Below, piece after piece: positions 27,901-36,169 of a DNA stretch of 64,000 bases. The position numbers were made by a program, and so were the translations under genes. The notes below the pieces were generated by a model that was not told the DNA's origin, searched no databases, and worked only from the letters and a program-made list of their open reading frames with translations. Every line of letters begins with the position of its first letter. Position 1 is the stretch's first letter. Origin of the DNA: Neptuniibacter sp048548695 (GTDB taxonomy: Bacteria > Pseudomonadota > Gammaproteobacteria > Pseudomonadales > Balneatricaceae); NCBI RefSeq assembly GCF_048548695.1, contig NZ_JBLYIF010000004.1; one strand, written 5' to 3'.

Positions 27901-28202
27901 CGCAGGCGCTGGAGTTCTTGCAGCAATGGTTAGATTTTTATCAGCGTAGCCTAACAACCCCGGTGGCGTTTGATGCTAAAGCGGGTATGACGTATCTGGA
28001 AACCTTGGCGAAGGGTGAAGCAGCAGCCCGGCAAGCAGTGATTGACCGGTTTAATGGTGGCTATAACCATTACGGCATTGGTGAAGATCCATATCTGAGG
28101 CGAGTTTTCCCTGATGCGGAGAGCTTTTTAGAAGCATTACTACCTGACGTAATCCTACTGGAGCCGATGCTGAGTTACATGGAGGATCTCAAGGATGAGT
28201 GA
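24933..28202 (+). CDS. recC: Exodeoxyribonuclease V gamma subunit RecC
   Basis: This 1089-aa subunit of RecBCD splits the duplex and scans for Chi. The N-terminal signature MLTVYYSNDLSVLKDLL and the VQSPGMAQWLKLEMA segment (about residue 40) are typical. It has the inactive helicase-like core of the family (LLGMNDSAYPR, about 653) and a DDRYLFLEALLSA region (about 690). Length is close to the usual 1120 aa. It overlaps recB by 8 nt. The order recC-recB-recD is as in Pseudomonas, without the ptrA insertion found in enterics. Confidence 0.95.
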   Translation: MLTVYYSNDLSVLKDLLLHRINAEPLDDPFIAEQILVQSPGMAQWLKLEMAQSAGIAASIEFPLPASFLWQCFSSVLEGVPQRSAFNKEAMQWKLMQLLPPLLAQPEFSPLQSYLLDDPDQYRLYQLSQKIADLFDQYLVYRPEWISDWEQGGQQAAEKQPWQPVLWRALVASTQQLAQPHWHRANMFSAFSQALAQAELPTALPKRLFVFGISALPQNFIDALQQLGKRIDVHLMVCNPCRFYWGEVVDQNQIARMNRRWFDKPGLAAQQVMELGNPLLASLGKLGRDYIDQLQALKCTEIDAFVASERQSLLKSVQQDILDLEDPSALPDQLLHSQYKYRVATDDPSVSVHSCHSALREVEVLHNQLLAMFERDPTLQPRDIIVMMPDVAAYAPYIDAVFSSVPPERRIPFAVSDQRSAEENPLLLSFARLLKLPHSRFCVTDMLELLEVSAIQRRFGLDEAGFQTIRQWVQGVNIRWGLDGEQRSLWSVPVFEQNSWRFGLRRMLSGYALGDTGVWQGIAPYPEIEGLAAELLGQLGEFIDCLDRIRQSLRGAKPLVEWIQAINQVLDTCYLAEVDDELALNSIRQLLQRLQEQLIDAAWQGPLSATVVVDYLLSGLDDSRSGQRFMVGAVNFCTLMPMRSIPFRVVCLLGMNDSAYPRAMPPMGFDLMRDHPKRGDRSRRDDDRYLFLEALLSAQETLYISYVGRSIYDNREKIPSVLVSELLDYLRLGYCLEEDVQQNYADSGKALLKQLCVQHPMTPFGSDNFNATDKQIFSYASEWLAAASTRQQPVAAASCQLPEEPLAELELTELLSQIKNPCRGFFTRRLKTWFRQAEADTLDEEPFALDSLDAYLLKQRYLNWLLAGNEPEVLEQQLLAEGLLPVSSRAQNLLQKLRKDITELVAKLEPRMQGEVVCHEVDLQLGETRLVGWLDNTYPQHLLRFRPAQVNGYDRITTWIEHLVLQLLGGGHSYFRGLSAWVSFAPVPRAQALEFLQQWLDFYQRSLTTPVAFDAKAGMTYLETLAKGEAAARQAVIDRFNGGYNHYGIGEDPYLRRVFPDAESFLEALLPDVILLEPMLSYMEDLKDE

Positions 28203-31200
28203 CGCACTGCGGCTTGACCTGATGAGCTTTCCGCTACATGGCACACAATTGATTGAAGCCAGTGCAGGTACTGGCAAAACTTTCACCATTGCCGCACTGT
28301 ATTTGCGGCTTATTTTGGGGCTGAATTCTGGCCAGTCGCCCCTGGGTCCGGATCAGATTTTGGTGGTGACCTTTACTGAAGCGGCTACCGAAGAGTTACG
28401 TGACCGGGTCCGGCAGCGGGTATCAGATGCCCGTGAGGCTTTTCTGGTCGGTCATAGCAAGGACCCGTTTCTGCAGGCATTGCTGCAGGCGACCTCGGAT
28501 GTTCCCCGTGCAATTACCCTGTTAGAAGCCGCATTGCGACAGATGGATGAAGCGGCAGTGTTCACCATTCATGGCTTCTGTCAGCGGATGTTACGCCAGC
28601 ATGCATTTGAAAGCGGGAGTTTATTCAGCCAGGAGTTGTTAACAGATAACCAATCCCTGATCCGGGCTGCCTTACTGGATCTATGGCGAGATCTGCTTTA
28701 CCCGCTGCCGGGGTTAGTGGCAGATCAGTTGCTGGAATTATGGCCTACACCGGATAGCCTCTATCAGGCAGTGTCGTCTTATGTAGGGCGCTTCGGTGTC
28801 CAGCTGCAGCCGGACCTTGGCGATGCTGATCTAGTGCAATTGGTCGAGCAGCGTACTGTGCTGATTAAGCACTTTAAATCCGCCTGGCTGAGTCAAGCAG
28901 AGTCACTTGAGGGGCTGATTAACAACTCGGGTCTGAATAAGCAAAGCTACCGGGTGTCCAGTGTCGCAAACTGGCTGAGTCAGGTAACAGACTATGCTAT
29001 GTCAGAGCAGCGGGAGCCGGATAAGAGTCTGCTTAAAGTTATGGATCGGTTTACTCCTGCAACGCTGGCAGCTAAAACCAAAACTGGTGCAGTTCCAGAG
29101 CACCCTCTGTTTGACCTGACGCAGCGGTTAGTAGAGGAAACTGTCCCATTGCGTGAAGCCGTACTGTCCCGCACCCTGGCGCAGCTTGAGTTGCGGATGC
29201 AGGCGGAAAAGCAGCAGCATCAGCTGCTGACCTTTGATGACTTGCTCAGCGGTTTACACTCCGCTTTGTCAGGCGACGGGGGAGGTCGCCTGTCAGCAGC
29301 TATTCGCCAGCAGTTCCCGGTGGCACTGATTGATGAATTTCAGGATACGGACCCTCTGCAATACGGCATCTTCAAGCATGTTTATCAGTCTGGTACTGGT
29401 ACCGCCTGGGTGATGATTGGCGACCCGAAACAAGCGATATATGCCTTCCGTGGTGCGGATATCTTTACCTATATGCAGGCTAAATCCGGGGTTGAACAAC
29501 CCTATACTCTGGGGACCAACTGGCGCTCTACTGCAGCGATGGTGGCTGCGGTTAACGCGGTGTTCCAGCACGTATCTGCGCCCTTTATTTATACCGAGCA
29601 GATTCCTTATCAAAGCGTCACAGCTGCCGGTAAAGATAAACAGTTACGTTGTAATGGTGAGTTATTACCGGCTTTGACCTTCTGGCATGACCCTGATGTA
29701 GAAGCATTGAATAAACAGCAGTACCGTAGCAAGTTTGCCGACATCGCTGCCCGGCAGATCTTTCACTTGTTGAGCAGTGACAGCCAGATTGGCGATGTTG
29801 CTCTGTGTGGCGGGGATATTGCGGTGCTGGTTCGGGACCGTTATGAAGCGGAGAGTATCTCTCAGGCACTACAGGCTCTGGCTTTGCCCAGTGTCTATCT
29901 CAGTGGGCGTGATTCGGTGTTTGCAACCCAGGAAGCGGCTGACCTGTCGCTGGTGCTGGCTGCGGTTGCCAATCCACAAGATGAAACCTGCATACGCGCT
30001 GCATTAGCTTGTAGTCTGATGTTGCTGGACCTGGCAGCATTGGATCGCCTGAATCGAGATGAACAGGCCTGGGATGCAGTGCTGAAAGAGTTTGATGAGT
30101 ACCATCAGTTGTGGCAACGGCATGGGGTGTTACCCATGTTGAATCAGTTGCTGCAGCGGCGGGATCTTGCGGCTGGCTTGCTGGCATTACCGCAGGGTGA
30201 AAGGCGTTTGACCAATCTGATGCAGTTGAGTGAACTCCTACAGCAGCGCAGCGTGGAACTGGATACCAGTACGGCGCTGTTACGCTGGTTTTATGCGCAG
30301 CAGCAGGGTAATCATGGCCAATCTGATGAGCAGATTCTACGGCTGGAAAGTGATCGCAAACGGATCACTATCATTACCATTCATAAAGCTAAAGGGCTTG
30401 AGTTCCCGGTGGTGTTTCTCCCCTTTATCTGTAGTGCCGGTAAAGCAAAAGATGCGCTCTATCATACTGAAACGGGCGCTGCTGTACTGGACCTGAGCCA
30501 GGGTAAAGAGAACCTGGTGTTGGCGGATAAAGAGCGGCTGGCGGAAGATCTGCGACTGCTCTACGTTGCACTCACTCGCTCAATCTATGCTTGCTATCTT
30601 GGGGTTGCCGAGCCGAAGCCCTATAAGGGGCACACATTTACCAACACTGCCCTGGGGTATCTGTTACAGCAGCTGGATGGCAATGTGGCACAGGCACTGC
30701 AAAAGCTGGTACAGCATTGCCCGTCTATTGCGGTACAGACAACGACGCATGTTTCAGCACGGACATCGGATTGGCAGCAGCCCGTTGTAGAGGAAACACT
30801 CGCCGCGCGGCGTTTTTCCGGATCCATACCTACTAAATGGCGAGTGACCAGCTATTCGGCGCTCAGCCGTCGACAGCATAGCTTGCCGGAATTGCCCGGT
30901 ATTGACCTTGAAGTGGCAGATGAGAAACCTCAGCAGCCTGAAATAGATCCTGATGGCCATAGTATTTTTACCTTTCCCAAAGGTGCAACAGCCGGCACCT
31001 GCCTGCATGCGCTGTTTGAAAAGATAAGCTTTGCTCAGTTTGATGCACAACAGGATGCCTCGACTCTGGCGCAGGAGCTTGAACTGAGTGGCTATGCGGC
31101 AGAATGGCTACCCGTGGTGACTCAGCTGGTTGCTGATACTCTGGCCTGCCCGCTGGATGGTGAGCAAATGCGCCTGGGGTTACTCGATGATGCTGACCGC

Positions 31201-31683
31201 CGGGTTGAACTTGAATTTATGTTTCCTGTTGAGGGTGTGCAATCAACTGAGCTGGAGCGGGTAGTGCGTCAGCATGACTCACTGTCGGCGCAGGCGGCGC
31301 ATGGCTTGGAGTTCGAGCAGGTAGACGGCATGTTAAAGGGATTCATCGATCTGTTGTTCCGCTACAACGGGCGTTACTACGTGCTTGATTACAAATCCAA
31401 CCACCTCGGGAATAACCTGGATTGTTATGCCCAACATGCGCTGGAATATGCCATGTTGGAGCACCGCTATGATCTGCAGTATCAGCTTTATTCACTGGCA
31501 CTGCATCGGCTCTTGCAAACCCGGTTGCCCCATTATGATTACAACCAGCATTTTGGTGGTGTTTATTATCTGTTTTTGCGTGGGGTCACCCCACAGGGTG
31601 GCAGCGGTGTATTCTCCTGCCGCCCTTCGCTGGCGCTGCTGACCGCGTTGGATCATCTATTTGCTGGCGGCGGGGTGGTCTGA
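28195..31683 (+). CDS. recB: Exodeoxyribonuclease V beta subunit RecB
   Basis: This 1162-aa protein is the 3'-5' helicase and nuclease of RecBCD. Walker A is EASAGTGKTFT (about residue 21). Other SF1 motifs are VTFTEAATEELRDRV, Walker B LIDEFQDTDP, GDPKQAIYAFRGAD and TIHKAKGLEFPVV. The C-terminal RecB nuclease domain (about 930-1140) has GFIDLLFR and YVLDYKSN; these carry the metal-binding Asp residues and the Lys. All catalytic motifs look intact, so it should repair double-strand breaks and degrade unprotected linear DNA. It overlaps recC by 8 nt and recD by 1 nt (TGATG). Confidence 0.96.
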   Translation: MSDALRLDLMSFPLHGTQLIEASAGTGKTFTIAALYLRLILGLNSGQSPLGPDQILVVTFTEAATEELRDRVRQRVSDAREAFLVGHSKDPFLQALLQATSDVPRAITLLEAALRQMDEAAVFTIHGFCQRMLRQHAFESGSLFSQELLTDNQSLIRAALLDLWRDLLYPLPGLVADQLLELWPTPDSLYQAVSSYVGRFGVQLQPDLGDADLVQLVEQRTVLIKHFKSAWLSQAESLEGLINNSGLNKQSYRVSSVANWLSQVTDYAMSEQREPDKSLLKVMDRFTPATLAAKTKTGAVPEHPLFDLTQRLVEETVPLREAVLSRTLAQLELRMQAEKQQHQLLTFDDLLSGLHSALSGDGGGRLSAAIRQQFPVALIDEFQDTDPLQYGIFKHVYQSGTGTAWVMIGDPKQAIYAFRGADIFTYMQAKSGVEQPYTLGTNWRSTAAMVAAVNAVFQHVSAPFIYTEQIPYQSVTAAGKDKQLRCNGELLPALTFWHDPDVEALNKQQYRSKFADIAARQIFHLLSSDSQIGDVALCGGDIAVLVRDRYEAESISQALQALALPSVYLSGRDSVFATQEAADLSLVLAAVANPQDETCIRAALACSLMLLDLAALDRLNRDEQAWDAVLKEFDEYHQLWQRHGVLPMLNQLLQRRDLAAGLLALPQGERRLTNLMQLSELLQQRSVELDTSTALLRWFYAQQQGNHGQSDEQILRLESDRKRITIITIHKAKGLEFPVVFLPFICSAGKAKDALYHTETGAAVLDLSQGKENLVLADKERLAEDLRLLYVALTRSIYACYLGVAEPKPYKGHTFTNTALGYLLQQLDGNVAQALQKLVQHCPSIAVQTTTHVSARTSDWQQPVVEETLAARRFSGSIPTKWRVTSYSALSRRQHSLPELPGIDLEVADEKPQQPEIDPDGHSIFTFPKGATAGTCLHALFEKISFAQFDAQQDASTLAQELELSGYAAEWLPVVTQLVADTLACPLDGEQMRLGLLDDADRRVELEFMFPVEGVQSTELERVVRQHDSLSAQAAHGLEFEQVDGMLKGFIDLLFRYNGRYYVLDYKSNHLGNNLDCYAQHALEYAMLEHRYDLQYQLYSLALHRLLQTRLPHYDYNQHFGGVYYLFLRGVTPQGGSGVFSCRPSLALLTALDHLFAGGGVV

Positions 31684-33527
31684 TGACCCTCTATACGGAT
31701 GCATTACAAACCCTGCAACGCTGGCAACACTCCGGTTGGATTAGAGCAGTGGATCTGCAATTTGGTCGTTTTGTCGCCCAACAACAGCCTGTGCAGCCGC
31801 AGTTAGTATTGTTGGCTGCACTGGTTAGCCAGCAGCTTGCGGTGGGTAATGTGTGCCTGCCATTGGCACGGTTGAAGGTTGCCAGTGATTGGCCGGCTGA
31901 ACTGGCGGCAGAGTTAGACACATTACAGGCAATTGATTGGCAACCCGACGGGCTGTTACTGGGGCAGGGTCTGCAGGCGACCTTGCTGGTAATGGACCAA
32001 CAACGGGTTTACCTCTATCGCTATTGGCAGCATGAAATGCGTGTGTATCAGGCGCTATTACAGCGGACAGCGCCGGTGATCAATGACCGAGGATTACTGC
32101 AACAGCACCTAGATCAATTATTTGATGCGACCGATCAGCAGCCAGACTGGCAGCAGGTTGCCGCTGCACTGGCCCTGCGGCATTCGCTGGCAGTCATCAG
32201 TGGCGGGCCAGGTACAGGTAAAACCACAACAGTGACCAAAATTCTGGCGCTTTATATCAGCCAGCAGCTGGCACAGGGAATAACACCCCGTATTAAACTG
32301 GCTGCACCCACCGGTAAGGCCGCCGCGAGATTGAGTGAGTCGATCAGTAAGGCGAAGCAACAGTTGGCTTTGCCCGATACTGACAGCGGGCTGATTCCTG
32401 ACCAGGCGAGTACCCTGCATCGTTTGCTGGGGGTGCGGCAGGGCAGTATTGAATTCAAGCATGATGTCAGTAATCCGTTGCATCTGGATCTGCTGTTGGT
32501 GGATGAAGCGTCAATGGTGGATCTACCGATGATGTCCAGGCTGCTGCAGGCATTGCCAGAGCAGAGTCGACTTATTTTGCTGGGTGATCGTGATCAGTTG
32601 GCTTCAGTTGAGGCGGGCAGTGTGCTGGGTGACATCTGCGCCTGGCCGGGCGCGTTACATTACAGTGAAGCTTGTACCGAATATCTTAATCAACAGTGCC
32701 GGTTAGGTGCGGATGTGCGGCTGATGCCTGCCGAGCAAATGCCGCCTGCAATCGCGGATTGCCTGGCAATGTTAAGGCACAGTTATCGGTTCTCGCATGA
32801 TAGCGGGATCGGTTTGCTGGCCCGGGCCGTGAACCAGGGCCAGCCGGCGGATGTTCGTGAGTTGCTTAGTCAGCCGCCGGCTGATCTGGATTATAAGCCC
32901 TTGCAGGAGGACAGCTTCCAGTCGGCAGTACAGGCTGTGGTTGAGTTTCATAGCAGCTTACTGAAACAGGGTGGAACAGACAGTGCAGAGGCCTTCCTTG
33001 AACAGTTGCCGACTCTGCAGCTGTTATGTGCCCTCAGAGAAGGCCCGTTTGGCGTATCCGGTCTGAACCAGCGGGTACGGGAAGGCCTGGTTGCGCGGGG
33101 ACATGTGCGTGGTGAAAGTCCCTGGTATAGAGGGCGACCGGTGATGATAACGCGCAATGATGCGCGACTGGGGTTGTATAACGGTGATATCGGCGTGGCC
33201 TGGCCCGATGAAAATGGCCAAATTAAAGTTTGGTTCCCAACCAGTCAAGGCTTACGAGGCTTGCTCCCCAGTCGTTTACCTGCCCACGATACGGTGTACG
33301 CCATGACCGTCCATAAAAGTCAGGGGTCAGAGTTTGATCATGTGTATTTGCTGCTGCCAACAGAAGCGCAGGCTTTGTTGAGTAGAGAATTGTTGTACAC
33401 CGGTATTACTCGGGCAAAAGGCAAGTTGACACTGGTTGCCGCAGAAAAAACGCTGCTAAGTGCTACTCAGCAACCGATTATTCGCTGGGGTGGTTTAGCA
33501 GAACGCCTTTGGGGACCAATCAGATAG
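31683..33527 (+). CDS. recD: Exodeoxyribonuclease V alpha subunit RecD
   Basis: This 614-aa protein is the fast 5'-3' helicase subunit of RecBCD. Walker A is SGGPGTGKTTT (about residue 173). Walker B is LLVDEASMVDLPMM (about 273), then LILLGDRDQLASVEAGSVLGD and, near the C-terminus, the UvrD-C2-like AMTVHKSQGSEFDHV. The length fits E. coli RecD (608 aa). The ATG overlaps the recB stop, so the two are translationally coupled. It ends the recCBD operon; a convergent small gene follows after a hairpin. Confidence 0.96.
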   Translation: MTLYTDALQTLQRWQHSGWIRAVDLQFGRFVAQQQPVQPQLVLLAALVSQQLAVGNVCLPLARLKVASDWPAELAAELDTLQAIDWQPDGLLLGQGLQATLLVMDQQRVYLYRYWQHEMRVYQALLQRTAPVINDRGLLQQHLDQLFDATDQQPDWQQVAAALALRHSLAVISGGPGTGKTTTVTKILALYISQQLAQGITPRIKLAAPTGKAAARLSESISKAKQQLALPDTDSGLIPDQASTLHRLLGVRQGSIEFKHDVSNPLHLDLLLVDEASMVDLPMMSRLLQALPEQSRLILLGDRDQLASVEAGSVLGDICAWPGALHYSEACTEYLNQQCRLGADVRLMPAEQMPPAIADCLAMLRHSYRFSHDSGIGLLARAVNQGQPADVRELLSQPPADLDYKPLQEDSFQSAVQAVVEFHSSLLKQGGTDSAEAFLEQLPTLQLLCALREGPFGVSGLNQRVREGLVARGHVRGESPWYRGRPVMITRNDARLGLYNGDIGVAWPDENGQIKVWFPTSQGLRGLLPSRLPAHDTVYAMTVHKSQGSEFDHVYLLLPTEAQALLSRELLYTGITRAKGKLTLVAAEKTLLSATQQPIIRWGGLAERLWGPIR

Positions 33528-33534
33528 GGTACAA

Positions 33535-33559
33535 CTGCCAGTACACATAGCACTGGCAG
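33535..33559. other. Hairpin between convergent genes (weak terminator candidate)
   Basis: A perfect 8-bp inverted repeat CTGCCAGT/ACTGGCAG with a 9-nt loop starts 8 nt after recD. No T-run follows on either strand, so it may stall or protect transcript ends without being a classical terminator. Confidence 0.5.
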
Positions 33560-33568
33560 GGGACGGGC

Positions 33569-33700
33569 CTAGCGACGACGGCGCTGAGGTGGTTGCTCCT
33601 CTACACGAATACGCACAGGCTCCGGTTGCGCAGGAGTATGCTTGAGCACACCTACAATGAGTGCCACCATGGCTAAGGTCACAAGACTGAATAAAAGCAT
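33569..33700 (-). CDS. Small single-pass membrane peptide (43 aa)
   Basis: An ATG at 33700 with GAGGAG 9 nt upstream opens a 43-codon frame ending in TAG. The N-terminal 20 residues form one hydrophobic helix (MLLFSLVTLAMVALIVGVLK). The rest is Pro-rich and ends in a strongly basic QRRRR. The layout is that of a bitopic micropeptide. It lies 43 nt downstream of the glutaredoxin gene on the same strand and may be co-transcribed. I do not recognise it. Confidence 0.55.
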   Translation of the reverse strand: MLLFSLVTLAMVALIVGVLKHTPAQPEPVRIRVEEQPPQRRRR

Positions 33701-33743
33701 TATTTGTCACTCCTCTGCCAACAGGCTGTTACTTGAGTATAAA

Positions 33744-34022
33744 CTATTTTTCGGCTGTAGCTCCAGACAGTTGAGTATTATCGTTACCAGACTGGCTGAG
33801 AAACGCATTGAGTTCGGTAAAGCCACCAATATGATTCTGGCCGTGAAAGATCTGCGGTACAGTCATAACCGGTTTGCCGACCGTGACTTCTAAATCGGCT
33901 TTACTGATACCCTCTTTGTGAATATCAATATAACGGTAGTTAAGGTTTTTGATTTCACACAGTGCCACGGCTCTTCGGCAAAAACCGCAGCCTTCGCGGC
34001 CAAAAATAGTAATGGTCTTCAT
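33744..34022 (-). CDS. Glutaredoxin (dithiol, CGFC)
   Basis: This 92-aa thioredoxin-fold protein has the active site GCGFCRRA (Cys-12 and Cys-15). The cis-Pro strand is TVPQIF and the glutathione-binding end HIGGFTELNAFL. It reduces disulfides or glutathionylated proteins with GSH. CxFC differs from the common CPYC/CGFS forms but keeps both cysteines, so dithiol chemistry is expected. A variable 14-residue tail follows. It may form an operon with the 43-aa membrane peptide downstream. Confidence 0.9.
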   Translation of the reverse strand: MKTITIFGREGCGFCRRAVALCEIKNLNYRYIDIHKEGISKADLEVTVGKPVMTVPQIFHGQNHIGGFTELNAFLSQSGNDNTQLSGATAEK

Positions 34023-34460
34023 TGCTTCTGCCCCTGCATGTTTTAGATAGCGCCATTAGACAGGAGTGAGCATGAATTGGCTAATTGGCAGTTTTAATCC
34101 GGTTGATATGTAATTTTTATACCATAGAGCAAGCTATGCTCATTTTTGGTGCTGGTGGGATGTGTATAGTTTTTTGCGTTGCCAAAATATCCTGCAGGCT
34201 ACGTCATTAAAGGCGTTGCAGTTATTGTCCCCAATCTTTGTGGATAACCCTGTCGAAAACATGGTTACATGCTAAATAAGCTCCCAAGTTATGGTCTTTC
34301 TTACTGATTGATCGCAAAGTAAACAGTAGTTTATTTGCTTGATATTTAAGATGTTTCTAGGTTGTTTTGCCGGTGAAATCGGCTTTTTGAGCTATTTGTT
34401 GGCGTGTAGTGTTGTGCCATAACAGTGCAATTGAATTGACATATATCACTTCGGCACATA
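34023..34460. other. 438-nt non-coding spacer
   Basis: The spacer is more AT-rich than the surrounding genes. Any promoter for glutaredoxin must lie near its left end (minus strand). I see no convincing ORF with a Shine-Dalgarno, tRNA, repeat or strong hairpin until the terminator at 34461. Confidence 0.5.
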
Positions 34461-34488
34461 AAAAAACGGCGCATCAAGCGCCGTTTTT
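34461..34488 (-). terminator. Rho-independent terminator of the TIGR04211 gene
   Basis: A perfect ACGGCGC/GCGCCGT stem with a short ATCAA loop is flanked by A and T runs on both sides. It lies 19 nt after the end of the minus-strand SH3 gene and could also work on the plus strand. Confidence 0.88.
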
Positions 34489-34506
34489 GTTGCTAGTAAC
34501 TCGTGG

Positions 34507-35082
34507 TCAGAACCAGTCATCACGGCGCTTCTTACGCCGTGGCAAGTAAGGCAGGATCAAACCAAAGAAAACACCGCCTAATGCGACCAGGCCACCGTAG
34601 GTAAACCAGCGCATCAGATTGGTTTCGTCTGTAGTATCCAGTTGAAACTGTAACTCTTTAATACGGCTATTCAGCTTCTGCACATCACTAGACAGCGATT
34701 CGTTGCTCTTTTTGAGTGCTGCCGATTCTGTCTGTAAGCCTTCAATTTGCTGGGCCTGCTGGCTAACCGTAGACTGGCTTTGTTCCAGGCTGCGTTCCAT
34801 TTTTGGCAAAGCAATAGACAGGCTGTCGCCTGGGTCAACTGAGGCACTTTCCACCCAGCCGGTACGGCCATTTTGCATGCGGATATGCGTGTAGTTTGTG
34901 GATTTGTTGCGCTCCAGAATCTCTACCGGGCTGCCGCTGGCAATTCGGGTGATGATTCGGTATTGATTACTGGGACCGTTATGGACATATACCATTGCAT
35001 CATCGGCAATATGACCAGGCTGGGCCAGTACTAAGGGTGAAAAACAGAGAAGTAACAGAGTGATCAGGGTGGATTTATTCAT
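34507..35082 (-). CDS. TIGR04211 family SH3 domain protein
   Basis: This 191-aa protein has a signal peptide (to about residue 20, VLA-QPGH). A bacterial SH3 domain follows (about 25-85; YVHNGPSNQYRIITRIASG and GRTGWV). A coiled coil covers about 95-150, then a C-terminal membrane helix (about 160-178) and the basic tail RRKKRRDDWF. This signal-SH3-coil-TM order is the TIGR04211/YgiM layout. It is anchored in the inner membrane with the SH3 domain in the periplasm, probably contacting peptidoglycan or a cell wall enzyme. It stands alone between a terminator and mscS. Confidence 0.9.
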   Translation of the reverse strand: MNKSTLITLLLLCFSPLVLAQPGHIADDAMVYVHNGPSNQYRIITRIASGSPVEILERNKSTNYTHIRMQNGRTGWVESASVDPGDSLSIALPKMERSLEQSQSTVSQQAQQIEGLQTESAALKKSNESLSSDVQKLNSRIKELQFQLDTTDETNLMRWFTYGGLVALGGVFFGLILPYLPRRKKRRDDWF

Positions 35083-35240
35083 TGCTCTACAATAATTGGT
35101 TAAAGTTCGCCCATTTGGTGGCTATTGTACGGTGTTCTCCCCGGCCTTAACAGCGCCGACCGCCGCGATCTTGCCCAAGTTGCTGACCGACTTTCTATTA
35201 CATGGTTCCCTGGCCATCACATCTAATAAAGATTCAAGGG

Positions 35241-35269
35241 TTGTCATGTTGCAAAAGCGAGATGATACT
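35241..35269 (+). promoter_or_regulatory. Putative sigma-70 promoter of mscS
   Basis: TTGTCA (35241-35246, 5/6) and GATACT (35264-35269, 4/6) are spaced by 17 nt and lie 40 nt before the gene. Confidence 0.5.
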
Positions 35270-35308
35270 TAACCAAATGTAGTTGGTTCACTTATCTGGA
35301 GATGTGAA

Positions 35309-36121
35309 ATGGAAAACTTCTTTGCAACCTATGTGACGCCCTGGGCACTGAATATTGTCCTCGCACTGGTGATCTTCTTTGCCGGGCGTTGGGTCGCTAA
35401 ATTGTTGATTAGTTTGCTGGAACGTATTTTGCGCAAGGCAAAAATGGATGACATGTTGGTCCATTTTGTTAGTTCAATCAGTTCAATCCTGTTGCTGCTG
35501 GTTATTGTGGTGGCCTCGCTTAACCAGCTAGGTGTGGATACTACATCGTTGATTGCTCTGGTCGGTGCGGCGGGTTTGGCAGTTGGCTTGGCGTTACAGG
35601 ACTCACTGAAAAATTTCGCCGCTGGTGTGATGCTGATTGTCTTCAAGCCATTTCGGGAAGGTGATTTTGTTGAGGCTAGTGGCGTCTCTGGTGTGGTTGA
35701 GAAGATACATATCTTTAATACAGAGATGCGTACCGGTGATAACCGCGCTGTGATTATTCCTAACGGCGGTATCTACAGTGGTGTGATCATTAACTATTCC
35801 AGCAAGGGTACGCGTCGTATTGATATGATTTTTGGTATTGGCTATGACAGCGATCTGCGTCGGGCAAAAGAGGTTCTTAACGACATTATTGCTGCCGAAG
35901 CGCGGATTTTACCGGAGCCTGCACCGGTCATCGCAGTGTCTGAACTGGCAGATAGCAGTGTTAACTTTGTGGTGCGCCCATGGGTAAAAACGTCTGATTA
36001 TTGGCCGGTACTTTGGGATATTACTGAACAGGTTAAGCTGCGTTTTGATCAGGAAGGTATTGCCATCCCATTCCCGCAAATGGATGTGCATATGCATCGG
36101 ATTGAAGCCGCTGAAAGTTAA
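35309..36121 (+). CDS. mscS: Small-conductance mechanosensitive channel (MscS family)
   Basis: This 270-aa channel has three N-terminal membrane helices (about residues 10-100). The pore-lining TM3 has the Ala/Gly pattern GAAGLAVGLALQDSLKNFAAG (about 87-107, slightly paraphrased as GLAxGLALQ). A beta domain with FREGDFVEASGVSGVVEKI and an alpha/beta vestibule to the C-terminus follow. The length matches E. coli MscS (286 aa). It opens on hypo-osmotic stress to release solutes. GGAG stands 9 nt before the ATG, and a strong terminator follows. Confidence 0.95.
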   Translation: MENFFATYVTPWALNIVLALVIFFAGRWVAKLLISLLERILRKAKMDDMLVHFVSSISSILLLLVIVVASLNQLGVDTTSLIALVGAAGLAVGLALQDSLKNFAAGVMLIVFKPFREGDFVEASGVSGVVEKIHIFNTEMRTGDNRAVIIPNGGIYSGVIINYSSKGTRRIDMIFGIGYDSDLRRAKEVLNDIIAAEARILPEPAPVIAVSELADSSVNFVVRPWVKTSDYWPVLWDITEQVKLRFDQEGIAIPFPQMDVHMHRIEAAES

Positions 36122-36132
36122 GTGGCAGAGAT

Positions 36133-36160
36133 AAAAAAAGCCCCATCAGGGGCTTTTTTT
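36133..36160. terminator. Bidirectional Rho-independent terminator
   Basis: The stem GCCCC/GGGGC has an ATCA loop and is extended by A7/T7 tracts. It sits between convergent mscS and the SLC5-STAC gene and can serve both. Confidence 0.92.
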
Positions 36161-36169
36161 ATGTTCGAA

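Noticed and set aside
33642..33893. 83-codon plus-strand frame across the 43-aa gene and glutaredoxin
   Set aside because: It is antisense to a clear glutaredoxin and has no start signal.
34023..34460. tRNA, riboswitch or phage attachment site in the long spacer
   Set aside because: No cloverleaf, T-loop consensus, direct repeat or integrase gene could be found.
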